DNA of 64,000 nucleotides from JAFGNV01 sp964612485 (GCA_964612485.1 CAZTFF010000004.1:124001-188000); one strand, 5' to 3'; shown: positions 1-9,684, counted from the first letter of the stretch. Numbers and translations: made by a program. The notes: a model not told the origin generated them from the sequence alone.

Positions 1-28
1 TACGGATGGAGACGTAGCAGTCAGCGAT

Positions 29-1687
29 GTGCCGGCGGTTGACGCGCCGCCCAAAAAACAAAAACTGATCATTTTTGACACGACCCTGCGCGACGGCGAG
101 CAATCGCCCGGCGCTACCCTGAATATTGAAGAAAAAATAGAAATTGCCAAACAACTGTCTCGCCTGGGCGTGGATGTGTGTGAGGCCGGTTTTCCCATTG
201 CCTCTCCCGGCGACTTTGAGGCCGTGCGCCGCGTGGCCGAAGAAGTGGGCCATCTGACCGAAGGGCGCAAAAGCGGCCAGCCGATGATCATTGCCGGATT
301 GGCCCGGGCCAACAAAATCGACATCGACCGCGCCTATGAAGCGGTGAAGGCGGCCCCCCGCCACCGCATTCACACCTTTATTGCCACCAGCGATATTCAC
401 CTCAAGCACAAATTAAAAATCGATCGGGAAGAGTGCATCGAGCAAACCATCGAAGCGGTGAGCTACGCCAAAAGCCTGTGCGACGATGTGGAGTTTTCGC
501 CGGAAGATGGCGGGCGCAGCGACCCCGAATTTTTGACCGTGGTGCTGGGCGAGGCCATCAAAGCCGGCGCAACCACCATCAACATTCCCGATACGGTGGG
601 TTATACCACTCCGGAAGAATTTGGCCGGCTGATGAAGTATCTCATTGAAAATACGCCCGGCGCGGAAAAAGCGGTCTGGTCCACCCACTGCCACGACGAC
701 CTGGGGCTGGCCACGGCCAACACCCTGGCCGGGGTGGAAAACGGCGCGCGGCAGGTGGAAGTGACCCTCAACGGCATCGGCGAGCGGGCCGGCAATACCA
801 GCCTGGAAGAAATTGTGATGGCGGTTCACACCCGCCCGCAGAGTTTTGATGTAGAAACCGACATCGACACCACCCAATTGATGCGTACCAGCCGGATGGT
901 CAGCGCCTACACCGGCATCCCCGTGCAGCCCAACAAAGCCATTGTGGGCGCCAACGCCTTTGCCCACGAGGCCGGCATTCACCAGGATGGCATGCTGAAA
1001 CATCATACTACTTACGAAATTATGCGGCCCGAAACCGTGGGCCTGAACGAAAGCGCCCTGGTGCTGGGCAAGCACTCCGGGCGGCACGCCTTTCGCAAAC
1101 ACCTGGAAAAAATGGGCTATGACGACCTGACCAAAGAAGAGCTGAACAAAGCGTTTGATCGGTTCAAACGGGTGGCTGACAAAAAGAAAATAGTAACCGA
1201 TGCTGATATTGAAGCCATCATCACCGACGAATTCTACCAGCCCCAGGAAATCTGGAAGCTCAACAGCGTCCACGTCTCCTGCGGCGACGGCGTGAAAGCG
1301 ACCGCCACCGTCACCCTGATCGATCCTAACGGCGACGAGATCACCGACGCTGCTATCGGCACCGGGCCGGTTGACGCGGTGTATATGGCCATCAACCGCA
1401 TTGTCAACGTGCCCAATATCCTCACCGAGTTCATCGTGCAAGCCGTCACCGAGGGCATTGACGCGCTGGGCGAAGTGACCATCCGCATCCAGCCGGAAAA
1501 CGGCGAGCGCGACTACGCCACCAATCCCCAAACCGGCGAGCAAAAACTCCGCACCTATAGCGGCCACGGCGCCAGCACCGACATCATCGTAGCCAGCGCC
1601 CGCGCCTACATGAGCGCGCTCAACAAAATGCTGACCGAGCGATTGGAGCAGGCATCCACCATCCGGGCCAAAACGCCCGAACTATAG
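29..1687 (+). CDS. leuA: 2-isopropylmalate synthase
   Basis: Catalyses the first committed step of leucine biosynthesis, condensing acetyl-CoA with 2-oxoisovalerate in the cytosol. The HMGL-like TIM barrel opens with the signature FDTTLRDGEQSPG. It carries the metal-binding HCHDDLG motif and the AGNTSLEE stretch. A C-terminal regulatory domain (about residues 390-530, with GDGVKATATVTL) ends in SGHGASTDII, so the leucine-feedback domain is present. The length of 552 aa is normal or slightly long for the family. The start is uncertain: the GTG at 29 has no Shine-Dalgarno sequence and the frame is open back to the window edge, so the true start may lie outside. A strong stem-loop follows the stop. 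Confidence 0.95.
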   Translation: MPAVDAPPKKQKLIIFDTTLRDGEQSPGATLNIEEKIEIAKQLSRLGVDVCEAGFPIASPGDFEAVRRVAEEVGHLTEGRKSGQPMIIAGLARANKIDIDRAYEAVKAAPRHRIHTFIATSDIHLKHKLKIDREECIEQTIEAVSYAKSLCDDVEFSPEDGGRSDPEFLTVVLGEAIKAGATTINIPDTVGYTTPEEFGRLMKYLIENTPGAEKAVWSTHCHDDLGLATANTLAGVENGARQVEVTLNGIGERAGNTSLEEIVMAVHTRPQSFDVETDIDTTQLMRTSRMVSAYTGIPVQPNKAIVGANAFAHEAGIHQDGMLKHHTTYEIMRPETVGLNESALVLGKHSGRHAFRKHLEKMGYDDLTKEELNKAFDRFKRVADKKKIVTDADIEAIITDEFYQPQEIWKLNSVHVSCGDGVKATATVTLIDPNGDEITDAAIGTGPVDAVYMAINRIVNVPNILTEFIVQAVTEGIDALGEVTIRIQPENGERDYATNPQTGEQKLRTYSGHGASTDIIVASARAYMSALNKMLTERLEQASTIRAKTPEL

Positions 1688-1702
1688 CGTAAAAATCTCA
1701 TC

Positions 1703-1783
1703 AACGCGAAGGCGCAGGGAAACAGGGGCGCAAAGTTTTTATATCTTTGCGTCCTGGCGTCCCAGCACCTTCGCGTTTTTTTT
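1703..1783 (+). terminator. Intrinsic terminator after leuA
   Basis: Outer arms AACGCGAAGG (1703-1712) and CCTTCGCGTT (1768-1777) are perfectly complementary. An inner pair, GCGCAAAG and CTTTGCG, closes around 1728-1752, and the hairpin runs into a T-tract at 1776-1783. The nested two-arm structure is larger than a minimal terminator and may be a decayed repeat that has been taken over as one. Confidence 0.6.
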
Positions 1784-1810
1784 GATTCCCCTCTATGGCT
1801 ATTCACAAAC

Positions 1811-1822
1811 TATGGATATAAT
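1811..1822 (+). promoter_or_regulatory. Putative -10 region of the SLC12-type transporter gene
   Basis: A perfect TATAAT lies at 1817-1822, about 75 bp ahead of the transporter ATG and just after the leuA terminator. No convincing -35 hexamer is visible at the usual spacing, so this is only a candidate. Confidence 0.3.
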
Positions 1823-1896
1823 TCGCACATTTGGGCCGTTCATGCTAAATTGAAACCAGTGTTTCCATCATCTATCAGCCAAGGGTATACGTTCCT

Positions 1897-4095
1897 ATGA
1901 GCAAAAAACAATCGGCCAGCAGCGCCAAAGGGCGGTTCGGTACGTTTGCCGGAGTTTTCACGCCCAATGTTCTCACCATTTTAGGCATCATTCTCTTCCT
2001 CAGAACCGGCTGGGTGGTGGGCCAGGCCGGGCTGGTCAATGCGCTCATGATTGTGGCCATTGCCAACGCCATTTCATTTTTAACCGGCCTGTCGCTCTCT
2101 TCCATTGCCACCAGTATGACGGTGAGAACCGGCGGCAACTATTTTATGATCTCCCGCTCACTGGGACTGGAGATTGGCGGGGCCATTGGCGTGCCGCTCT
2201 ATCTATCGCAGGCTATTTCCGTGGCTTTTTACATCATCGGTTTTACCGAGGCGCTGCTGAGCGTTGAATTTTTCCAGGCCTTTGATCCCCGCCTGATCGC
2301 TACCGTGGTGGCCCTGCTATTTGGGGTGATCGCTTTTGTGGGGGCCGACATCGCGCTCAAAATCCAATTCGTCATTTTGGGAATTCTGGCTGCCGCGCTC
2401 GTCTCCTTCTTCAGCGGCGGCTGGAACAGTTTCATCCAACCCACCCTCACCGAAAATTTCACGCCCGGCGTCACTTTCTGGGTGGCCTTTGCCATTTTCT
2501 TCCCCGCCGTCACCGGTATCGAGGCCGGCACCAGCCTGTCGGGCGATTTGAAAAATCCGGGGCGCAGTATTCCCATCGGCACGCTCAGTTCGGTCATCAT
2601 CACCGCGCTGGTGTATTTTGCCACCGTCTTTTGGCTGTCGAGCCACGCCGCGCCGCAGCAACTTGTCGCTGATAATCTGGCGATGCAGGGTGTCGCCCGC
2701 TGGCCCTTTTTGATTTTGCTGGGCGTCTGGGCGGCCACGCTCTCCTCGGCGCTGGGCAGCATTTTGGCCGCGCCGCGCACCCTGCAAGCCCTGGCCACCG
2801 ACGAGGTGGCGCCTCGCTGGATGGGCTGGCAATTGGGCAGCCTCACCGAACCCCGGATGGCGGTTTTGTTGACCAGCGCGGTCGCCATTGGCGTTATCTG
2901 GATGGGCGACTTGAACTTTGTCGCGCCGGTCATCAGTATGTTCTTTCTGAATACCTACGGAATGACCAACCTGTCCGCCGGCATCGAGCGGCTGGTCGGC
3001 AATCCCAGTTTTCGCCCGCGCTTCAAAGTGCCCTGGTATGTGTCGATCTTGGGCGCGCTGGGTTGCTACGGCGCGATGTTTCTGATCAATCCTACAGCCA
3101 CCATTATCGCCATCATCATCAGCTATGGCATTTATTTTTACCTGCAACGGCGCGCCGTGGCCCGCACCTGGGGCGATGTGCGCAGCGGTATCTGGTTTAC
3201 GCTGGCCCGCTACGCGCTGCTCAATTTGCGGTCGCAGCAGTATCATGTCAAAAACTGGCGGCCCAACATTTTGGTTTTTACCGGCCAGCCTCACAATCGG
3301 GAGCGGCTGGCGCAAATGGCCGAATGGCTGACCGAAGGGCACGGCATTGTGACCTTTATCCAGGTATTGGTGGGCAATGTGACCCATTTGTCCGGGCGCG
3401 GCCTGCGCGAAACCGCCCGCAAAGGTATTCGCAAATATATTCAAGACCGGGGAATGACGGCCTTTTCCGAAGCGCAGATTGTGAAGAATTTCAACGATGG
3501 GGCGCTCACTATTGTTCAATCTCACGGTGTGGGCGGGTTGGAACCCAACTCGGTGATGCTAGGCTGGAGCGGCACGCCCGAAGGGCAGGTGAGCCAGCTC
3601 AAATTGTTGCACGGTATGATTCAACTGAAAAAATCGGTGTTGTTGTTGAATTACGATGACGCGCGCGGCTTTGGCCGGCAGCAAGTCATCGACGTGTGGT
3701 GGGGCGGGCGCGGCGGCAATGCCGAATTGATGCTGCTGCTGGCCTATCTCATTCGCCAGCACCGGGCCTGGTACAATGCCCGCCTGCGCTTGATCCGGGT
3801 GATCGACAGCCGGGAGGGACACGAGCAAACCAAAGCGCATATGGAGCAACTGCTCAACAGTATTCGCGTTACCGCCGAGGTGGTCATTCTGGTGCGGGAT
3901 GATCCCAACCAACCTATGGCCGATATTATTTGCGAGCAGAGCGGTCAAACAGATTTAACCGTTCTGGGCATGCAGGTGCCCGACCTGGAAACATTGGAGG
4001 CTTACCGCCAATACCTGGATACGCTGATGCACAGAATGGGATCGGTGCTGCTGGTACGCAGCGCCCAAACCGAGGATTTGCTGGAAACAGAGTGA
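1897..4095 (+). CDS. SLC12-type (APC superfamily) cation-chloride cotransporter / permease
   Basis: Integral membrane transporter of 732 aa with about twelve hydrophobic helices in residues 20-430. It begins with the family-typical FGTFAGVFTPNVLTILG and the first-helix motif ILFLRTGWVVGQAG. A long soluble C-terminal half (about 455-732, starting NWRPNILVFTGQP) matches the cytoplasmic tail of SLC12 Na-K-Cl/K-Cl cotransporters, including a region rich in LLLAYLIRQHRAW. Known relatives move chloride with K+ or Na+, but the exact ions cannot be read here. The gene stands alone between the leuA terminator and the aminotransferase, which starts 31 bp downstream and may be co-transcribed. Confidence 0.85.
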   Translation: MSKKQSASSAKGRFGTFAGVFTPNVLTILGIILFLRTGWVVGQAGLVNALMIVAIANAISFLTGLSLSSIATSMTVRTGGNYFMISRSLGLEIGGAIGVPLYLSQAISVAFYIIGFTEALLSVEFFQAFDPRLIATVVALLFGVIAFVGADIALKIQFVILGILAAALVSFFSGGWNSFIQPTLTENFTPGVTFWVAFAIFFPAVTGIEAGTSLSGDLKNPGRSIPIGTLSSVIITALVYFATVFWLSSHAAPQQLVADNLAMQGVARWPFLILLGVWAATLSSALGSILAAPRTLQALATDEVAPRWMGWQLGSLTEPRMAVLLTSAVAIGVIWMGDLNFVAPVISMFFLNTYGMTNLSAGIERLVGNPSFRPRFKVPWYVSILGALGCYGAMFLINPTATIIAIIISYGIYFYLQRRAVARTWGDVRSGIWFTLARYALLNLRSQQYHVKNWRPNILVFTGQPHNRERLAQMAEWLTEGHGIVTFIQVLVGNVTHLSGRGLRETARKGIRKYIQDRGMTAFSEAQIVKNFNDGALTIVQSHGVGGLEPNSVMLGWSGTPEGQVSQLKLLHGMIQLKKSVLLLNYDDARGFGRQQVIDVWWGGRGGNAELMLLLAYLIRQHRAWYNARLRLIRVIDSREGHEQTKAHMEQLLNSIRVTAEVVILVRDDPNQPMADIICEQSGQTDLTVLGMQVPDLETLEAYRQYLDTLMHRMGSVLLVRSAQTEDLLETE

Positions 4096-4126
4096 CGCAC
4101 ACATCAAACAGGCGGTTAGACCCTCA

Positions 4127-5299
4127 ATGACACAAACATCTGAGACTGGAACAGGCCATCTTCGTGACCTTTTTCTCCTGCGGCCCGATGTAGTTTTTCT
4201 GAACCACGGCTCCTTTGGCGCGTGCCCTCGCCCGGTTTTTGAGGCTTACCAGGCCTGGCAGTTGGAGCTGGAACGCCAGCCGGTAGCCTTTTTGGGGCGG
4301 CGCTTCAAGCGGTTAATGCAGCAGGCGCGAGAAAGCCTGGCCGATTATGTAGGCGCGGGCGCTGATGATCTGGTTTACGTGCCCAATGCCACGGTGGGCC
4401 TGAATATGATTGCTCGTTCGCTGCCTTTGGAGCCGGGGCGAGAGGTTTTGACCACGGATCACGAGTACGGCGCGCTGGATCGAACCTGGCGCTTTATCTG
4501 CGCCAAACGCGGCGCGCGCTATGTTCAACAGCCGCTGCCGCTGCCGGTTCGATCAGTGGAGCAGGTGGTTGAAACCATTTGGGCCGGGGTGAACGAGCGC
4601 ACGCAGGTCCTTTTCATCAGCCATATTACCTCGCCTACGGCGCTGGTTCTGCCGGTTACCGAATTGGCCCGCCGGGCCAGAGCCGCCGGCATTATTATCG
4701 TGGTTGATGGCGCGCACACGCCGGGACAGATACCGTTGGACCTGGCCGCGCTCGGCGTTGATTTTTACGCCGGCAATTGCCACAAATGGTTGATGGCCCC
4801 CAAGGGCGCCGGTTTTGTTTATGCCCGGCCCGAGATGCAGCCGCTGTTGGAACCGCTGGTGGTCAGTTGGGGCTGGCAGAGTGAATCGCCGGGGCCTTCC
4901 CGTTATATTGACGAACAGGAATATCAGGGCACGCGGGATATTGCCGCTTACCTGGCCGTTCCGGCGGCAATCCAGTTTATGGAGGCACACCATTGGGAAC
5001 GCGTGCGCGACAGGTGCCATCAATTGCTGCGCGTCGCTCGTTGCAGCCTGACGGCTCTGACCCAGCTGGAACCGCTCTCGCCCGATGAGGCCACCTGGTT
5101 TGCTCAAATGGCCGCGTTTCCCCTGCCCGACTGTGAGACAGAAACGCTGCAACGCCGGCTTTACGAGGAATTTGCCATAGAAATTCCCCTTATCACCTGG
5201 AACAACCGGCCCTTGGCGCGCCTTTCGGTACAGGGTTACAATACGCCTTCAGACATCACGGCGCTGCTGGAAGCGCTCGGCGAGTTATTGCCTGTTTGA
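4127..5299 (+). CDS. Class V PLP-dependent aminotransferase, isopenicillin-N epimerase-like
   Basis: Fold-type I PLP enzyme of 390 aa. The cofactor lysine is K220 in the motif NCHKWLMAPKG. D194 in VVDGAHTPG should bind the pyridine nitrogen, and N87 in PNATVGLN lies in the phosphate-binding region. The N-terminal LNHGSFGACP is typical of the isopenicillin-N epimerase/cysteine desulfurase-like branch. These proteins are often annotated as epimerases but many are C-S lyases or desulfurases, so the substrate is unknown. It lies 31 bp after the transporter and about 33 bp before mobA. A sulfur-supply role near molybdenum-cofactor chemistry is possible but is inference only. Confidence 0.85.
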   Translation: MTQTSETGTGHLRDLFLLRPDVVFLNHGSFGACPRPVFEAYQAWQLELERQPVAFLGRRFKRLMQQARESLADYVGAGADDLVYVPNATVGLNMIARSLPLEPGREVLTTDHEYGALDRTWRFICAKRGARYVQQPLPLPVRSVEQVVETIWAGVNERTQVLFISHITSPTALVLPVTELARRARAAGIIIVVDGAHTPGQIPLDLAALGVDFYAGNCHKWLMAPKGAGFVYARPEMQPLLEPLVVSWGWQSESPGPSRYIDEQEYQGTRDIAAYLAVPAAIQFMEAHHWERVRDRCHQLLRVARCSLTALTQLEPLSPDEATWFAQMAAFPLPDCETETLQRRLYEEFAIEIPLITWNNRPLARLSVQGYNTPSDITALLEALGELLPV

Positions 5300-5332
5300 G
5301 CGATCCGCTTCAGGAATGGGTGGAAAGGACGG

Positions 5333-5923
5333 ATGGGGTTTTTGGTAAGTATCGCCATCTTGGCGGGCGGGAAAAGCAAACGAATGGGGCGGGACAAAGC
5401 CTTTCTTGAGATCGGCGGCCAGTCTCTCATCGAGCGCATTCTTGCCTGTGTCAATCCTCTAACCGACGATCTTTTTATCAGTACCAACTCACCGGAACGG
5501 TTTGCCCCGTTTGGCCTGCGCACGGTGCTTGATATTGATCCCGGCAAAGGCGCTTTGGGCGGTATTTACAGCGCCCTTACAGCGGCCCGTCACCCTTCTG
5601 TGTTGGTGGTGGGCTGCGATATGCCCTTTCTGAACAGAAAGCTGCTGCAATATCTCATCAACCTGGCGCCACAGGCCGAGGTGATTGCGCCTCGAATTGA
5701 CCCGCAGCGGCCCGAAACGCTGCATACGGTTTACAGCAAAAATTGCCTGCCCGCTATCAAATTGTGCCTACAGGCCAACCGGTTGCGTATTGTTGATTTT
5801 TTTGATGAAGTTTCTATTCGCTATGTATCGCCCGCTGAAATCGCTCAATTTGACCCTGATTTTTATTCTTTTATCAATTTGAACACGCCCGACGATTGGC
5901 ACCAGGCGCAAGCCATGAGTTGA
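5333..5923 (+). CDS. mobA: Molybdenum cofactor guanylyltransferase
   Basis: Transfers GMP from GTP to molybdopterin to form the guanine dinucleotide cofactor in the cytosol. The nucleotide-binding signature LAGGKSKRMGRDKAFL occupies residues 10-25, with the conserved K22. The family motif GALGGIYSAL follows, and GCDMPFL carries the metal-binding D96. Length (196 aa) is normal for MobA. The ATG at 5333 is preceded by GAAAGGA at a good distance. No other Mo-cofactor genes are in the window. A protein of the related CofC or NTP-transferase families is less likely given the complete MobA signature. Confidence 0.9.
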   Translation: MGFLVSIAILAGGKSKRMGRDKAFLEIGGQSLIERILACVNPLTDDLFISTNSPERFAPFGLRTVLDIDPGKGALGGIYSALTAARHPSVLVVGCDMPFLNRKLLQYLINLAPQAEVIAPRIDPQRPETLHTVYSKNCLPAIKLCLQANRLRIVDFFDEVSIRYVSPAEIAQFDPDFYSFINLNTPDDWHQAQAMS

Positions 5924-5939
5924 CGAACCTGTTCTTCCG

Positions 5940-6311
5940 CTATTCTGCCTGCTCTATTTTCACGGCTGCCCCACTTTGGGTCCCCTTAAATTGCGTGGCG
6001 TCGCCCAAAACACGCCCCAGGATGTTTACCGGGCTGTAAGCGCGCGGTTTGCTACCGGTGCTGACCGGCGTGGGGCCGTAGAAAATACAAAAGGCGTGGC
6101 CCACCGGCCAGTAGCCCAGCTCGCCTACCTCTACCTCGGCGCGGGCATCCGGTTCCTGATCGGCCACGATGGGGATCTCAAAATAAATTTCGTCGCCCCA
6201 CACATTGGCCCTGCCTTCAAGGGGAAGGAGTTCGGCTATTTGCCGGGCGGTAGGCTGATCGTTCAGATCGGCAGGAAGCGACACATTGCCTGCGGTAATG
6301 GTGATTTTCAT
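5940..6311 (-). CDS. Cyclophilin-like fold protein (TM1367-like)
   Basis: Small cytosolic protein of 123 aa beginning MKITITAGNVSLPADLND. It contains WGDEIYFEIP and the family signature GELGYWPVGHAFCIFYGPTP, as in the cyclophilin-like TM1367/DUF369-type family of unknown function. A longer reading frame exists upstream, but the ATG at 6311 is preferred: AAGGAG sits just before it, it overlaps the kinase stop as ATGA, and homologues start there. It is the last gene of the overlapped minus-strand operon. The family fold resembles peptidyl-prolyl isomerases, but catalysis is not established. Confidence 0.8.
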   Translation of the reverse strand: MKITITAGNVSLPADLNDQPTARQIAELLPLEGRANVWGDEIYFEIPIVADQEPDARAEVEVGELGYWPVGHAFCIFYGPTPVSTGSKPRAYSPVNILGRVLGDATQFKGTQSGAAVKIEQAE

Positions 6312-7924
6312 GGGGTTGGCTCCTTTTCTTCTTTGTAGATGGGTAATGTGAATAAAAATGTTGTGCCGGATACGCCATCGCTTTCTACCCAGATGGTGCC
6401 GTCCATTGCCTGGACGGCCAGATGGCAAAAGGTGAGGCCCAGGCCAAACCCGCCCCGCTTAGACTCAGCTGTGTTGCTAAGTTGAGCAAAGCGGTCAAAG
6501 ACTTTTTGCTGCTGATCCGACGGGATTCCCGGCCCGTTATCGGCCACACTGATAAGGATGTATTGGTCGTTAAAAGTATGGGCCTGGATGGTTATGGTTT
6601 CGCCTTTGGGTGAGAATTTAATGGCGTTATCCAGCAGGTTTTCCAGAACGCGCTGGCTGATGCCGGCGTCGGCAAAAACCAGAGGAAGTTTCTCTTCAAT
6701 TTCGGAATCAATGTCGAGTTGGTGGAGGGTCAGCAAAGAGCGGATCTGTTGGATACATGTGTCGATGATCCGGGCGTAACTGACGGGTTCCGCATCGGGT
6801 TTAAGCCTGCCTTCTTCCAGACGCTGTCGTTCCAGCAATGTTTCAATTAATCGCAGCATTTGATGACCGGCGGCTATCGAGCCGTTGAGCAGGTGCTGGT
6901 GGGTTTCATCTTCAGGCGAAATATCGGCCTGTAAAAAATTGAGCGCGCCTAAAATGGATGCCATGGGCGATTTCAGATCATGCACCACCATACTGCTGAA
7001 CATCTCTTTCAAACTGTCCAGTTGGCGCAGGCGGGCGTTAATATAGGCTAATTCATCATTTTGCGCGTTGAGCATCTGTTCGATGTCGCGCAGGTTGCGG
7101 TTGGTGGTGATCAATTCCGAACTCAGGGCTTCGGTTCGGCGGCGGGTGTTGTGCAGTTCCAGGATTTCGTTGAGATGAGCGAGGGTGTGCGTGGGGTGAA
7201 GCGGCAAACTGAGCAGCCCGTCGTAATGGCCTTGCAAATCGGGATCAAACTCTTTTTCCGGATTGATGATGAGGATGATAACCATCGCGGTTACCAGACT
7301 TTTCAACTGGATAATACCATTTTTTAACGTTTCGTCCGGCGCGCGATAATCCAGTATCAGCGCTGCCGGCGCGGTGGCGCGTACGGTTTGCAGCGCTTCC
7401 GTAAGGGAATCAGGCATTTTAACACCATAATCGTGCTGTTGGAGCATTGTGGCTAATTGGTGTCGAATGGTTTTGTCCTCAATGGCCAGCAATACGCTGG
7501 GGCCGCCGGCAACTTCGCCGGTATGATCTGGCTGCAAGAGTTTCTCTACCACCCGCATAAAACGGGGCAGGTCGATAGGTTTGGGGAGAAACGCATCGTA
7601 AGTGAGCAACTGCCATTCTGTATCCGGTGCGGCCCGCCACGGCTGGTTGCTCAGGGGAACATTCAGCGCGCTGGTGACCAAAATGGGCGTCTGGGCCGTA
7701 GCCGGATTGGTTCGCAAAATCTTCCAGACTTCGTACCCGTCTAATCCGGCCAACAATAAATCAGACACAATCAAGTCGGGTTGGGCCGTGGTCGCCAACC
7801 GAAGGGCCGCGTCGCCATCCACGGCGGCCAGCACGTTGTACCGGTCTCGCAAGAGCGCGGTTTGCAACTGCTCCAGGGTGTCGGCGTCTTCATCCATCAA
7901 TAATATGGTGGCTGTTTTTTTCAC
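6308..7924 (-). CDS. Hybrid sensor histidine kinase with two N-terminal receiver-like domains
   Basis: Cytosolic kinase of 538 aa with no membrane segment. The first receiver (residues 5-130) has acidic residues D11/D13, phospho-acceptor D55 and K115 in LPKP. A second, degenerate receiver (143-250) keeps D192 in LILDYRAPDE. A coiled coil (262-310) leads to a HisKA domain with phospho-acceptor H315 in VVHDLKSPM. The HATPase domain has N433 in LLDNAIKFSP, D462 in ADNGPGIP and the lid GGFGLGLTFC (491-500). It starts at GTG, overlapping the upstream lipoprotein stop as GTGA, and its own stop overlaps the next gene as ATGA. The input probably arrives by phosphorylation or protein contact. Confidence 0.92.
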   Translation of the reverse strand: MKKTATILLMDEDADTLEQLQTALLRDRYNVLAAVDGDAALRLATTAQPDLIVSDLLLAGLDGYEVWKILRTNPATAQTPILVTSALNVPLSNQPWRAAPDTEWQLLTYDAFLPKPIDLPRFMRVVEKLLQPDHTGEVAGGPSVLLAIEDKTIRHQLATMLQQHDYGVKMPDSLTEALQTVRATAPAALILDYRAPDETLKNGIIQLKSLVTAMVIILIINPEKEFDPDLQGHYDGLLSLPLHPTHTLAHLNEILELHNTRRRTEALSSELITTNRNLRDIEQMLNAQNDELAYINARLRQLDSLKEMFSSMVVHDLKSPMASILGALNFLQADISPEDETHQHLLNGSIAAGHQMLRLIETLLERQRLEEGRLKPDAEPVSYARIIDTCIQQIRSLLTLHQLDIDSEIEEKLPLVFADAGISQRVLENLLDNAIKFSPKGETITIQAHTFNDQYILISVADNGPGIPSDQQQKVFDRFAQLSNTAESKRGGFGLGLTFCHLAVQAMDGTIWVESDGVSGTTFLFTLPIYKEEKEPTP

Positions 7925-9684
7925 GGCCTGTTTTCCTTTGAGCTCTCAACATCCAAGGTGGTTGTGGCGGTCACTGCCGGCTGCGCAGCGAGAGTCGAGG
8001 TGATGGCGGCCGGCGCGGCAGGCGTTATGGAAATTGGTCGGGTTGCGGTAACCGTCAGGGTGGCGGTGGGTGTTTGGCTGTTGGCCGTGATGGTGCCGGT
8101 GTAGGTGATGATCGGCGCCTGGGCCACCCATTGGGGGCGGCTGGCCTGGGTATTGACCGTGAGCTGGCGCGGCGGGCTGCCTTCGCTGCTGGTGATGAAG
8201 AGATTTCCGTTAGCCACAAAGAGTACCGTCGAATCATCGGGCGACCAGGCCAGGTCTGGAAACAGCACGCCGTTTTCATTTTGAAATGGATAGATTTGAC
8301 GTTTGTTACTGCCGTCCCGGTCGATGAGTTGGATACTGTAACGGCTGTTCACCGATTGCAGCGGGTTATCCGCTTCGCCAAAAACAATGCCGTGAGTACT
8401 CCAGCGCGGATTGGCCCACATCCCCACCTGTTCTACAACCTGCGCAGAAATTGTACCGTCGATGTTGAGCAGCCACAAATCAAAAACCTGGCTTTCTTCC
8501 GGCGGTTCAGCGGCCAGCGGCGGCCCGTGGATGGCGGCGGCAATAAATTGGCTGTCGGGCGACCAACTGATTTCCGGAACCCACACCCATTCGCTGAAGG
8601 TTTCCAGCGGAGTAAAATCAACCAGCGGGGTCACGCTGGCGGTAAGGGTATCGCTATAAGTTAGCCGGATTACGCCAATCTGGTCCGCGCGGGCGTAGGC
8701 CAGTTTGGTACCGTCGGGCGACCAAGTAAAGGTAGTGCCCCACCAGGGGTAAAGCCCCTGCGTATTGGCCTCCAGAATTTGTATCGGGTCATCATCGGTT
8801 GAAGTATCCAGCAGCCACAAATCGTTATTGGCGCGCCAGCCCGGCACGCTGGCGGTGCGTTCGGCGGTGCTGTAGGCCAGGCGGGATTGGGTGATAACGG
8901 GCGACCAGTGGGCGTCTAATACGCCGGTCAACCCCATGCTGATGGGGTCTTCGCCCACAATGGTGGTAGACGCCATCCACAGTTCGTTGAGCGGCAGGTC
9001 AAGATTATCGGTGATGCTTTTGGTGTAGATCAGATGGCGGCCATCGGGCGAGAGGCTGAAGGCGTGCCCATCCAGCATGCCGTCGATCGTGAGGGCGCGG
9101 CGGCTGTTACTGTTTTCTCGCATCAGCCAGGCGTTGCCGTTGGATAGATACACAATGGTGCCCTCAAATTGGGTGGGCGGCAACTCCTCTTGCGGGCCAA
9201 CCACCAGGATTTCGGGAACCGGTTCAATCACCACCCGGCGGGATATTTCGGCGCGGCTTACGGCTTCGCCATCCTCGTAAACCACGCGGGTTGAGATTTC
9301 TTCTTCGCCGCTGACGCCCAACTGCGCCAGCCGGGTTTCGCCGGGGGCCAACGCTTCGTTAACCACGGTTTCTTTCTCAAAGGAGATGATATTTCGCTCG
9401 GTTTCAATCTCTTCGGTTACGCGCGTTACCACAATGACCATGCCCGGTTCCAACTGCACGTAAAGATCGGGGTTCACTTTGTCCAGCGGCGCTAAGGTTA
9501 TGCTGGCCTCATCCAGCGCGGCGCGGACGGTTTCCGCCTCGGTGGTCAAACTCTGCCGGCTGCCGTCCACCTCAATAAAAACCTGGATAGGTTGGGTTTG
9601 GCAGGCGGTCTCAAAAAGAACAACCAGCAGCACCCCAAGGGCCAGGAAAAATATTTTGTGGGATTTCTTCATTCCCACGCTCAT
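7921..9684 (-). CDS. Exported lipoprotein-like protein with DUF348, G5 and TolB-like beta-propeller repeats
   Basis: Start placed at the ATG at 9684, which overlaps the upstream stop as ATGA and has GGAG before it (587 aa). A hydrophobic signal (FFLALGVLLVVLF) precedes Cys in ETAC, a poor lipobox because Glu is at -3, so lipidation is uncertain. A DUF348 ubiquitin-like unit (VFIEVDGSRQSL) and a G5 domain (about 75-165) come next. PD40/WD40-like blades follow, each with an SPDG-type turn (SLSPDGRHL, TWSPDGTKL, SWSPDSQF, AWSPDDS), and the protein ends in a Thr-rich tail. G5 domains are known to bind glycans or cell wall. It is encoded just upstream of the kinase and may be an extracytoplasmic partner. 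Confidence 0.85.
   Translation of the reverse strand: MSVGMKKSHKIFFLALGVLLVVLFETACQTQPIQVFIEVDGSRQSLTTEAETVRAALDEASITLAPLDKVNPDLYVQLEPGMVIVVTRVTEEIETERNIISFEKETVVNEALAPGETRLAQLGVSGEEEISTRVVYEDGEAVSRAEISRRVVIEPVPEILVVGPQEELPPTQFEGTIVYLSNGNAWLMRENSNSRRALTIDGMLDGHAFSLSPDGRHLIYTKSITDNLDLPLNELWMASTTIVGEDPISMGLTGVLDAHWSPVITQSRLAYSTAERTASVPGWRANNDLWLLDTSTDDDPIQILEANTQGLYPWWGTTFTWSPDGTKLAYARADQIGVIRLTYSDTLTASVTPLVDFTPLETFSEWVWVPEISWSPDSQFIAAAIHGPPLAAEPPEESQVFDLWLLNIDGTISAQVVEQVGMWANPRWSTHGIVFGEADNPLQSVNSRYSIQLIDRDGSNKRQIYPFQNENGVLFPDLAWSPDDSTVLFVANGNLFITSSEGSPPRQLTVNTQASRPQWVAQAPIITYTGTITANSQTPTATLTVTATRPISITPAAPAAITSTLAAQPAVTATTTLDVESSKENRP

Noticed and set aside
413..1567. Long open frame antisense to leuA
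   Set aside because: Shadow frame of a GC-rich gene: no ribosome site, low-complexity His/Gly/Val-rich translation and no recognisable motif, while the plus strand encodes complete LeuA.
2317..3525. 400-codon frame antisense to the SLC12-type transporter
   Set aside because: Translation is Arg/Gln/Gly-rich without motifs, and the sense strand has clear helices and family signatures.
4553..5152. Antisense frame within the class V aminotransferase
   Set aside because: No start signal or domain; it mirrors the codon periodicity of the sense gene.
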